Source: Haliclystus octoradiatus
Taxonomy: Eukaryota > Cnidaria > Staurozoa > Stauromedusae > Haliclystidae
DNA: 64,000 nucleotides
Assembly: GCA_916610825.1 (NCBI GenBank)
Contig: OU744454.1
Location: forward strand, 9,674,922 to 9,738,921
Direction of reading: 5' to 3'
Below are positions 10,671 through 22,143 of the stretch, piece by piece; positions within the stretch are counted from its first letter, which is position 1; the number at the start of each line of letters is the position of its first letter. Below the pieces are notes generated by a model. The model saw only the letters and a list, made by a program, of their open reading frames with translations, was not told where the DNA came from and searched no databases. Position numbers and translations under genes: made by a program.

Positions 10671-13600
10671 CGGTGCCACCCCTGAAATGTTATACTGACA
10701 AATCTTAAGTTGATATTCCAACATTTCACTTATATGGACCATCTGCTCATAAATTACGCCTCTTTGACTTAAACTATAAATGCCTAACCACTTAATGCAA
10801 TTATCATTTTGCTGAACAATTACACTTGCCTTTCGTTTGAAGCTCAATGGGTAGAACTAATATAATAGGGTGATGTTCTCTTTCTCGCAGAGTCCCAGGC
10901 AGTCTATTTCAACGGTATGACATCATTACGGTGGCGAACTAAACAGCCAATCAAAGACACGGGAGTAAATTTTGAGCTGGCATTTAAACCAAAGTCATTG
11001 AATGGCGTATTGTTTACTACTTCGCAATCCAACACTGCTTTGACAATTGAGCTGGTCTCTGGAAGCCTAAAAGTCACCGTTAGCGATATGATTGGTAAGC
11101 ATCGATGTCAATCACAGAAAGTTTATAATTTTCAAATTGTGAGATTACCAACCTGCAGCTGCATGTTTAGAAAAGTGCAGGTGCAGCGATCCTGTCACTC
11201 AAAATTAGAGATCGCACCCCATGTAATTAGTGTGCAGTGTTAATGCTTGTAGTTGGCCATTTCACAAGGCTCCAAAGGGATTCATGCGCAATCAACCGCC
11301 TAGACTTTCGACTAATTTCAATAAATTATATCTAATATCCTTTTCAATTTTAATTTCAGCTGATGTCTCAATGTCTGTGGATGGATTCACAGCAGAATAT
11401 AACAAATGGCACAGTTTTCGTTTGTTATGCCGTAGAGGATATTTGAAAATTTTAGTTGATCATAGGTAAGGAAGTTTTATTTAACACTTTATGTTTCTTT
11501 TGTATTAACACTTGGCATTCCGATCAACTCACAAGAACCATGCCTAAAGCCATCTAGCTCAAGCATATAATAATATTTGGTAACTAGTACACTATATATA
11601 ACAAGAGACAAAGACGAGGCAAAGGCTTTTTCCGTTTCACGCGTTTAATTGCGAACTTCAGACGGTAATATGGTAAGACGGTATTACCGTCTAGAGATCG
11701 CAATTATACTCGTGAAACTCCGAGTAACGGAAAAAGCCTCATCTTTGTCTCTTAATCTCCTATCATTATATAATGATCTAAATTAACCAACATTGAGTAC
11801 TTTCACATTTATATGTGTATCTGAGTTTACACTCACTATAATTATAACTTCTTTTTAATTTATTATTATAACTACTCAACTACAATAATATAATATAATA
11901 TAATATGAGATGAACACATGTATGTGAGAGTGCTCCATGTTTGTTAAGACAGAGCATAATATAGATATGGCTTTTGCCTCATCTTTGTGTCTATTCTAAC
12001 TGCTCAATTATAAATATACCAAATATTTCTTCTGGCACGTAATCAGCCAATCTGTCAATTTTCTAACGCTTTATTTCTGAATAACAAAATTTGGAAATTA
12101 AATTTATAAATTGAAAAGTAAAAGAAAAGAAACCTGTCTAAACGAACTCATGACGCAACATTTTAAAATTGCCATAGTAGCTAATAAGAATATATATTTG
12201 GTCTTGCTTCTGTTGTGAGACATTCTGTATTCCTACGATGTTTGATCCGAAAAATGAAAAAAAAAGTGCCAAGACCGAATCAACCAGCCTTTAGAACATG
12301 CAAATGCATTCAAGTGTGGCTTATACATAAGGTAGTTGTTCAAATAAGCCAATTCATCTGAGAATATATTAGAATGATGATTTACAGAAGGTGATTTTAG
12401 CGGGATAAAAGGTAAAGCTATTCAACTATCAAACGGTTCCAATTAACAAGGCGTTCTCATTACTGTCGTACGTCTTCCGAAAGTCGTGTGAAGTGAGTTT
12501 ATTCAAAGTTTATTGTTACAATATATAAAGACATCAATTTGTAGACTGTTACAAAAACTCTCGCTTCTTGAATAACAATTAAAATGTGAAACATTAATTT
12601 ACGTCATTCAAATTTTGCAGATCATCATGCTATATCATCGTTTGTAAAATGTTCGAACTTAAATGTTCAAATGCCAATTTTTCTTAAAAGTTAACAAAAC
12701 ACGCAACAACGGACCTTTTCATAAGTTGGACACAAGAATGTACGAGATGTTGTATCAACCAATTATGAAATTCTTAACCGCTCTTAGTTTGGATTTAATA
12801 CACATTCGAGAGTCGAGATGCTTTGAGACACTTGAAAGACTGATATTACTCGCCTCGTCTGCTCTTGCTTAATAATGGACACCTTTCTATTGTGACCACT
12901 TTGATAATACTCTAAAAGATCACTCATGAATCAACCCTCATGTATACAAAGGAAATCTGTCTACAGACTATATACTATGGTCTGTCAATCTAACTAGATC
13001 GCGTAGGTGGCTGTTAGAAACATGTTTCGCTTTAAAGTATATATGATTTCGAGATAGTACCTACAGACTAACACGTTTAATGATAGCGTTTGGTATGATC
13101 TTTTTCAGATTTATAGAAAATAGAACCATTTCGTGTCAGTTGTTAGAGACAACATCATTTGCATCGGAAGTCGTATATTTCGGTGGTAGACCAGGTGTAT
13201 ATAAACTACCATCGTCACTTTCAAAGCAAAATTTCACTGGATGTTTACAGCAAATTCAATTAGCCAAGGTATGTCATACATGTCAAGGTATGTCAGGTAT
13301 GTCAGGTATGTCAGGTATGTCAGATATGTCATGCATGCATCAAATGATTTTGGATTTATTTAATTGAATAATATTACGTAGAGCTACAGCATGTGATTTA
13401 GCGAATGAGTTAATGAACTATTTCTAAATTGTGCATCAAGTGCCCATGGACCGAAAAATGGATCTCAAAGTAAAATAATGATTGATCCAAACATAGCCAA
13501 CCCATGAGCACTATATAATTAACTATACGAACGTTATATAATGGTTATGTCTGTTTTAGGTCAACGTTATTTATAAATTATTACGCACAAAATCAGCCAC

Positions 13601-15709
13601 ATATAAAGTTTTTGGATCGTTACGGCGTAGATGCCCTGTGTACCCAAAGCACCCAATCACAGTCACAATTCCATCTACAACTGCAATATCAACATCATCA
13701 GTATCTTCAAGTAAGGATATGATAACAGAACAGGTGTAACTATATGCATTATATAATTAATCTTTCATACTGCTGGAGTATATAAGTATGTATATGTTGT
13801 TAATCATGGATTTATGTATAGAACGATTGTAGAAGGCACATGTGATTATAGGGCCCCAGAAAGCACATCACCTATATATTTGAAAGACGTCATTTTGACC
13901 TAGATTCAGAACGGATACGCCCTACCCCCTGGAAAAGATAGGGGTAAACATTTGCTCCATTTGCGACTGTAGACCTAGTATGGTCTTCAGAATCAATGCA
14001 TGTGCTTCCTGGCTTATACGAACAAGAAGAAGAATGCGCTCACCCCCCATGTCAAGGGCATGTCCATCGTCCATTGCAGAGATAAATGTACTTATTGTAT
14101 TGATACGTATGTACTGATATACTCATTTGCTATCTTCCTGTTACATGTTATATGTTATATGTTATATGTTATATGTTATATGTTATATGCTATATGTTAT
14201 ATGTTATATGTTACATGTTACATGTTACATGTTATATGTTATGTGTTATGTGTTATATGTTATATGTTATATGTTATATGTTATATGTTATATGTTATAT
14301 GTTATATGTTATATGTTATATGTTATGTGTTATATGTTATATGTTATATGTTATATGTTATATGTTATATGTTATATGTTATATGTTATATGTTATATGT
14401 TATATGTTATATGTTATATGTTATATGTTATATGTTATATGTTATATGTTATATGTTATATGTTATATGTTATATGTTATATGTTATATGTTATATGTTA
14501 TATGTTATATGTTATATGTTACATGTTATATGTTATATGTTATTTTGTTCTCGAACAATTTAAATGTTGTGCAATCATTATCACTCGATTAGGTTTTTAT
14601 TTTGATGATCTACATATATATATATATATATTGCTGTATCGATTATTCAGCTCATCCCACAACAACACAACTTCATAATACTATACCAGATGCAACAACC
14701 AAGTCTAAAGGTGGCGGTGGCATTGAAGTGAATAATGTGGTGAGGTTTATTATATATTCTATTCACTTACACTCCCCCATTAATCAAAGGGGAGTGAGTG
14801 TTTACTTTACTCTGAGCCTCAAAGTAACCCTCCATGTGACATTAGGCTTTTATATACCCCTAATGCGTGTATGTTTTGATTTTATAACGTGTGTTTTCAT
14901 TGATTTCAACTGATCGATGATTCTCTTTCTGCGTTTGGAGTTGGATTTTCTATTTATTTTTGACTTTGCTGGTGCCTATAAATATAGTGTGTATATAAAC
15001 GATGTCCTAATTTAATATATCTCATTCATTTATTCATTCATTCAAGATCGGTACCACCAATGAACTTCGTCCAGTAATTAAAAGAAAGAAGATTTATCTG
15101 ATAGTCTTCTGTGTGCAGACTCTATCAACTCAAATATATCTGAAATGCGGCACTGGAGATCGCATATGCATATCATCATTTATCGATAAAAATTTCCTTT
15201 CACTTAGAAATAAACTAGTGACATTAGGACCTCTATAATAAGGTGATGTAGTATACATATAAACTTCTGGAGGCAATGCATTGCATATAGCCATCGTAAT
15301 TCCTTCTGCTATGTAATGATTTTTACCTTACGTCTTTTAGAATCTCGGAGATATGAGAAAACGCCTCAAAGAACATCCTAAAGTGAGCAGTGACGTCATC
15401 GCATGGATAACAACTGGCACTGTTGTCGGGGTTGTTATTGCAATGGTCATATCTGCATGTGCGATCAACTATTGCCGTTATCATAGAAATCAACGTAATA
15501 TCAATCGGCCGTTTATCACAGCAACATTTCGTGCACCACACACTAATAATGTAGTCCAGAATGGTGCAATAAAACCAGGAGAACCGTGCCTGCTCAAAAC
15601 CCAAAAGACTATGCAGTTACATGTTACATCGCCTCTACTAAATAAATATAGCGATTGTAACGGGACAACACATACACAAGATAATCATATAAGAGCGAAA
15701 GCTTTATAG
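8572..15709 (+). CDS. Short neurexin-like receptor (LNS-EGF-LNS-TM)
   Basis: Eight exons with consistent phases: 8572-9077, 9406-9617, 10891-11094, 11360-11465, 13109-13268, 13560-13710, 14651-14739 and 15341-15709, giving 598 aa. ATG 8572 starts a hydrophobic signal peptide. The first laminin-G/LNS domain carries SYAVFERW and GYLHFQFKT, resembling the first LNS domain of alpha-neurexins. It is followed by an EGF module (CSRGGQCVNWFNSVSCDC), a second LNS domain ending NFTGCLQQIQ, a Ser/Thr-rich stalk, a TM helix (WITTGTVVGVVIAMVISACA) and a tail of about 75 residues. Neurexins are synaptic or adhesion receptors; alpha forms normally have six LNS and three EGF domains. This protein equals only the first repeat joined to a stalk and TM, and it lacks the usual C-terminal PDZ ligand (it ends RAKAL). 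It could also be another LamG/EGF adhesion receptor. The start and exon edges are my calls. Confidence 0.82.
10257..10592. repeat. Inverted repeat with ~65-bp arms in a neurexin-like gene intron
   Basis: The left arm, about 10257-10321, and the right arm, about 10527-10592, are reverse complements apart from a one-base C-run indel. They enclose about 205 bp including a C-rich stretch near 10488-10522. The near identity suggests a recent origin. Confidence 0.85.
10637..10671. repeat. (GAT)n microsatellite
   Basis: About eleven GAT units in an intron of the neurexin-like gene, just beyond the right arm of the 10257-10592 inverted repeat. Confidence 0.9.
11597..11755. mobile_element. Palindromic MITE-like element
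   Basis: The left half starts AAGAGACAAAGACGAGGC and the right half ends GCCTCATCTTTGTCTCTT. The two halves pair through GGCTTTTTCCGTT and AATTGCGA blocks to a centre of GACGGTAATA near 11665-11690. It has no coding capacity. A related fragment (GCCTCATCTTTGTGTCT) appears near 11976. Confidence 0.75.
13269..13330 (+). repeat. Minisatellite of 9-bp units that copy a splice donor
   Basis: Directly after the exon ending at 13268 (AAG|GTATGTCA), the 9-bp unit GGTATGTCA is repeated. AG|GTATGT donors begin at 13269, 13288, 13297, 13306 and 13315, then decay to AGATATGT. The upstream donor at 13269 keeps the reading frame into 13560; each of the others would add 1 mod 3 bases and shift it. Confidence 0.85.
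14140..14543. repeat. (TATGTTA)n heptanucleotide satellite
   Basis: About 57 units of a 7-bp repeat with scattered variants (TACATGT, TATGTGT) lie in the intron between neurexin-like exons 6 and 7. The unit length is not a multiple of three, so all three frames stay open and produce spurious MLYVICY-type proteins. Confidence 0.97.
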
Positions 15710-17030
15710 TCATAATACCACATTTTTATATGTTAAATACCAGTACTCGTCAAAACTTGTCGATAATTATTACCTTTGTTTCTTTACTGTGTACAACCTT
15801 GGTAATGAGGCTACGTCTATGAACAGGTGGCATAATTATAGATTAGACTGTCTGTTTCATCATCATCATCATCATCATCATATATTTATTCAGTTTAATT
15901 GGCATTACATTAAATTAGGGGGGATAGCTGAAATGGTAAATATAGTACCAAAACTAAAAGCTATGATCTATGATTCACATCTCCCGAATGTCAACACATC
16001 TTTCAGTTTATTTGGACATCAAAAAAGTATCTTGTTGATGGACGTGGATGGCCAATGATCCACACTCCAGAGGGACGTGTACTTGCGCAGTATAATGATG
16101 TTACCGCTGCAGCTTTGACAATCATAAACAATCTGGTCATGAAATCTGTTGCTGCAGATGGGATATGTAGTGTGCACTATAGACATATGATGATCGCTGC
16201 GAGAGAAAAGAGCCACCCGTGTTAGAAATCTGCACTTACTTTTTAATTGCATATGCCGCCATGCGATATAAATACATGCCCATTTATTTTCTCTACATTT
16301 TGTTTACTAGGCATAGAACAATGTCATGAATACAATAATTAGCTATTCGCGGACATCTGTTTACAAGAATAACTTCAACTCAAATGAATTGAGAACATTA
16401 TTCCAGTTTTGTATATAAATTGAAAGTTTATGATTGATTTTGATATCCAATGTAATTTCAGCGCTTTAGAATATTTTTAATTTTAGCGCTGAAGTCTTTG
16501 AATTATTATTATTATACAACTTCAAGTGTAAAACGTAAATTAATGCAGTACTCGAAAATAAGGCTTATTTAATGTTTACGGTCTTTTCAGAATTACAGCA
16601 ACACTTTCATATGCAAGGTAAAGTATCCCTATAACTTTCTTCATCTCATGTCTTCATCTCTACAGCAGGCTCTGCTCTACAGTACCTGCGATAACTTGCT
16701 TGTTGTCATTAGCAACCTGTTAAAACCACAGGGCATCAAGACTTGCGATACAAAAGAAATGAAAGACATAGATGTGTCTGTTGGAAGTTTTCTATCTTCT
16801 GTTGCCTGTTGATTGAGTGTTATGCGTCACTTTACAGTGGATATATAATTTATACAAAGCAATTCCACTGATTAATATTGTGAACATGGTTTAGGAGACA
16901 TATAGGGACTCAATTTGTAGAGTCTCAGTTACACATAAGGGCTATATTTACAACAATATGAGTTGTTATGTTGTGATCATCTTGAAAGAAACATTGTTTT
17001 GGTGGCTTGTGGTGGGCAACTAAAACAGCT
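15710..17030. other. Intergenic between the neurexin-like gene and MEGF8
   Basis: Contains the 3' UTR of the neurexin-like gene (a possible ATTAAA signal at 15909-15914), a short (CAT)n run near 15858-15881, and the unlocated MEGF8 promoter. I see no gene. Confidence 0.45.
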
Positions 17031-20000
17031 ATGTTTAACTATCGAAATGGCAATGGATATTATTATATTTATGGCATTGCAGTGATATTCTCTTACTTAT
17101 CACCAACTATTTTATGTGCTGTATGCGATGATAATAGAAATATATTTACAAATGCAAGCGGAGTGATTTCTGATGGTAATGGTCCTTATTTGAAAAGTAC
17201 CACATGCGAATGGCTAATAAAAGGTATATTTACTTAACGCACACTTAAAATAGGTAACCATTTAATGAAAGCAAGTAGTTTTATTATATTTTTTCATGCT
17301 TTCTATACTCTAAAATAAGACTCCTCTTCCGCTATCTATTCTATGTAATTACTGTTTGTCTTTATCGGCTTTTCTCTCAAACACCGACTTGTTAATTCTT
17401 GCACACATTTGCTTAGCGAAACTATGCAACTAATAATGTTATTGATTTAAAATGAAACAAGCTCTAACATTTTAACCAAACATTCTTCCTAGCTTTTGGA
17501 GCTAGGCATATCCCACCAGTCAACCATCTATAACTATAACAATAACATAATTTGGCTTTAACATAACTCAAGACTTCACATCTTGGCGTCATAAAATTTC
17601 CGCCATTTTATATTCCATGAGGATATGTATTTGTGATGTCTGTAAAATGATATGTTTTCAATTAGGTAGTTTGAGTGTGTCACTGTCGTCACTCATTGAG
17701 TTAGATATCCAAACTTTAAACTATATACGAAAATAAGTCATGCACAGTTATACACCTGGGGTATAAAACGCGGGTGAATTGAGTTGTGATGTCGCCACAT
17801 AACCTTAGGACCTACTCTAGTTGGTGTGATTTAAAAGTGGAATTCTTGTAGTTGAAACGCTAGGTATTACACCACTATATATTTACACCAAGTCAACATT
17901 AAATACGCCAACATTTAATTGCCAACTATTGAAATCCTAAGTTTGGTTTATCTATAGGCCTATAGGCCTATCACCAAATTTACGAATTTACCCCAACTAT
18001 ATCTGGCGTAACATACATGGATTCCACTATAGTGGCATGGAAACATGAGCTGGATCAAGAAGGCAGCAAGGAGCTAATTAATGAAACGCTGTGCGGTATA
18101 TGAAATGTATCAAAGTTCTGAGGCACGTTTTGCCGGCATCTAGGTTCAACTCAGAATAACTCAGTCAAGTTTGCAATATTAAATGGTTTGACTAGTCGCG
18201 CGGCTTGACTTCCCACAATCAAGCTGCACAACCAAATCCACAGTTGTTGACAACATAGACGTATAGAATGTATCAATAAGGATTTAGTTGCCTAGCTCAT
18301 ACATGTTGTGAGTATTTTGGGTGGTAAATTGAGGCCAGTGTAAGTTGGTAACACAATGAAAAGGTGTTTTAATTGACTAATTCTATGCAAGATGTTGACT
18401 AAGGAATGCTGATTTGTCGGTATGACCTATGCTGTCCTGAGATTGTTGATGGTCAGAGAGTAGGAAATGTAGGCCCTAGGCTAGTTTAGATACTAATAGG
18501 AACTTTATGTTCGGTTACTATTCTTAATCAGTTTATTTGAATTTTAGACGTTTGAACAAAAAACATCTGGCACACATACCGGTAGCAACTGTCACATTTT
18601 TGCACAAAGGCGTGTGCACTACTGATAAATTATAACATTTGAATAATGGGTTACAAAATAGAATAGGCAACCCTGTGTGGACACAGGAATATTTAACTTC
18701 TGTTGGAGTGGGACTGTTGAGGGGCCAAAGGTTTCCCAATTTTCTAGGGGTCGGGGCCAGGGGCATGCTCCTTTCCAGCAGCCCTCACCATTAATTTATT
18801 TTGATTGAAGCCCCAATTTAGATTTGAATATTTTAATACCATTTGATTTGTATTTGCTAAAAGTTGAAATGAGAAGTCTTGCCTTACTTTAACGATTGAA
18901 TTACATTCCTAATGTAAATTTGCAAACTACAGTAACTAACTTGTATATGCATAGCACTTAAACATTTACATAAAAACAATGTAACAATCAAAATCCTAGA
19001 AGGTGCAGATCAATAATAACAATGTGTATTTTATGAAAAAAGTAATGCGTTCAAATCTTCACATAATATTGAAGTATATGCGGTTAATATTAAACGACAG
19101 ATGCTGATCATATATTTATTTCATAACAATAATTTCATTTGTGAATAATTATTGAAGCTAGCATGGTTCAAACCTGGGCCTTCTATTAGGAATATTATTT
19201 TTACTCCTATTATTATGCTCTACTTCCTTGCAATAAACCCCAGCTGATCTTCCTTGTCTTAGAAAAACATTTTTATTGGTAAATCAAAATTAATTGAATT
19301 CAAGCAGCTTTAAGTAGCCATGGCAGTCAACCTAGAGAGGGGGTAGATTCGGCAGCATTGTCTTTAGTCCAATCAAATCACTTTATTTGCCTCAGTCGGA
19401 ATTAAGTCAAATGCATCAATTCGGAGGACCACAGAAACTATCACAAGACAAAGCGACATATCCTCATCTGACAAATGCGAACTGAGTCAGAAGTAGCCAA
19501 TAAGGTCACACTCAAATGATCTTGAGTTATGTAATATGTTTCAAATCATTTTTTGGCTATTAATTGATGATTATGTCATCGCGATGTGACTAAAGTCTTT
19601 TTAATAAAAAAATGATCACAAGCTTTGAAAATTTTGGCTTGCATTTGTTCAACTACTGGAAACCTTACTTATATTTCCCCTCATTTTGTAGAACCATGTT
19701 TAATTGTGTTGATTTTTATCTTTCAGCCCCTCCTGGTCAGTATACAATCACTTTGAAATTTATAAGTTTTGAGTTAGAGTGCTCGTATGACTTCTTATTT
19801 ATATATGATGGAGATTCATTCAAATCACCTTTAATTGCTTCTCTAAGTGGAGATAATGTACCAACGGATATAACTTCAACGGGACCAACAGTAAGTGACG
19901 TTAGAGTTAGCATTTTATAATTTATTATAGCAAGTTTAATCAGTTACCTAAAATATACCTATTTAGTTTCTTCTGAGTCCGTAGTTAAGTATTGTATCAA

Positions 20001-22143
20001 AGCTTTAAATCTTTGATAGAGCTGTAAAGCTTTTGGTTTGCATCTAGGCTACTCTTGCTCAATGTTACGTTTCAGTTCAGGCATCCAGACCTTTTTATTG
20101 GTATTATGTAGCGTGCGCGCAGACCTAAATCTCTTTTGCGCTGGGCTGCATTGGGGAGACTGGCTGAAACTCGATAAAACCATTGCTTTTCCATTGTACA
20201 TTCGCCAATTACTAGCGAGTTCTTCCAAACTACAATCAGGACATGATTGGCTGATTATTTTAGTTGGTGACGCATTTCCTCCAAAGTTAATCACATAGAA
20301 CTAACGTAGAACATGTTTGATTCAAACAATGTCTTACAAGCGAAATCAAAATTGCGAAGATTGTATTGAACGAGTTAGATGGATAAGAGTTTAATGAAGA
20401 AAGATTTGTTGGATCACTCAAACATGTTAAATATCGTTTGAATGGAAATATTCCCAGATCAAGTATCTTCTGTTTTCAAGGGATTACATATATTTAAGAC
20501 GTCTAAAAAGTTTCTGTCATGAATCATGATTATTTAGCAATCAATCTGAACTTTTCAGTCTTCATCATAATTTTTAGTCGATTAGGGGCCAATAGATATT
20601 TATTTTTCAAGGCATCATGCTGGCTTTATATCCACATAGGACTTGGGAAATGTAATGAAAAATTATATAAAACGAACAATGACGCTGTCTATAAGACAGA
20701 TAACTCAGTTCACACCCCATCTACAGCATAAGCATTGTATTAAGCAACCCCTAGGAATTGTAGATGTTCCGTGACTTGGTTTTCGAGCACTGGCACTAGC
20801 CAAACGGAATTTTCACCTCAAGAAATGTTTTTTTATCAGAATAGTGGAATCTAAAATCTTATAACCAAGCCTCAATGCCATAGAAGTAGGCCTATGTTCT
20901 TCTTGCAACAAAACAGAAGTAGGAAAGATACTTGACTGGCTCAAGTCCCGCTTTCTTTTTGCTGCCTCATTTTCATGATTGGAAATCACTTCCCAATCCC
21001 TCAAGATCGGCATAACACAGAAGTGAGACTTGAGCAAGTCAAGATACATATTAAAATACAGAATTGGGCTGCAAAATTAATTTTTGGCAGAAAGAAATTT
21101 GAAAAATGGAAAACTGACTAGACGGAGCTTGGTTGGCTTGACGTTTATACTGATCAAGGGAAAAGGTCATTTTCATTTCGCTGAGCTAATCTGCTCAATA
21201 AATATCACAATGCAGACAGTTATAGCAAAACAAGCTACAAACAAGCAAGTTAAAAATATCCTTAGAAATATACAAAGTGATGTGGCAATAAATATTTGGA
21301 TTTGCCAGACATGAAGAAACATTAGCTTTGCCTGTATTATACCTTAAATAGCCTTTTCGTATATAATTGTTTATATGTTTTGAATTAAACTATCCATCTA
21401 TCTTTAATTTTATCATTTAAAGGGCTGATCAGAAATTGCAGATATGATTTCTCATCAAAAATCAACTTCACACAATTCCTTGCCATATTGTAAGACTTGC
21501 GATGGCCTCCCCAACTGGCATATTCGAAGTTATAATTTACTCAAAAATGATTACTATCAGATTTATATATATGTAGGCCTCTGCTATTAAAAAATGCAAC
21601 TATATGCTATAGATATATTCAAAAATTGAAGCCCTCAAATTCAGATTATCAAACACATAATAATTTCATACATGAAAATGTTCAGACTTTTAGCTGATTT
21701 CAGACTATTTCCATCCTTCTAAACTCAATAAATTCCTTTTTCCTATTGAAATCCATTGCAACTTTCTTAATTTCCTTGATTTCAGACTATTTTTGAAATT
21801 TAAAATTCTCATGTCTGTGATTTACATGATCACCACAGTCCAACAAAAATAGGAACCCTGCAATCCAAGATTCCAGAAGGCTAAAACACATGTCTTTCAT
21901 TGCTTATCTGTTTTTGTCTTTTTATTTCAGGTCCTTGTCTTTCTGTTTAGTGACAACAATTACGTTTTATCAGGATTTGAATTAAAGTATGAAATCAATA
22001 TTTGTCCAAATAATTGTTCTGGGATCGGTATATGTGTAAACTCAGCCTGCGTGTGTCCATTTCGTTATGCTGGCAGATCATGTGAGAAGCAATGGTGTCC
22101 AAACGACTGTGGTCAACTACTTGGAAAAGGATCTTGCGACTTG
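17031..22143 (+). CDS. MEGF8: MEGF8 exons 1-3: signal peptide, first CUB and first EGF
   Basis: ATG 17031 is followed by a Tyr/Ile-rich hydrophobic signal segment, and the mature part begins near CAVCDD. The CUB domain (residues ~33-145) shows GVISDGNGPY, the Cys-Trp pair CEWLIK, and FLFIYDGDS in exon 2. Exon 3 finishes CUB1 (VLVFLFSDNN) and enters EGF modules (CPNNCSGIGICVNSACVC, then CPNDCGQ). Phases are 1 after exon 1 and 0 after exons 2 and 3. The upstream TTG-initiated extension in the same frame is not used because no ATG precedes 17031 in frame. Confidence 0.9.

Noticed and set aside
14000-14678. Three overlapping open frames with MLYVICY repeats
   Set aside because: Pure translation of a 7-bp satellite in an intron; no coding signal.
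20038-20298. Overlapping plus and minus frames in MEGF8 intron 2
   Set aside because: No recognisable domains and flanked by non-coding sequence; likely chance or repeat-derived.
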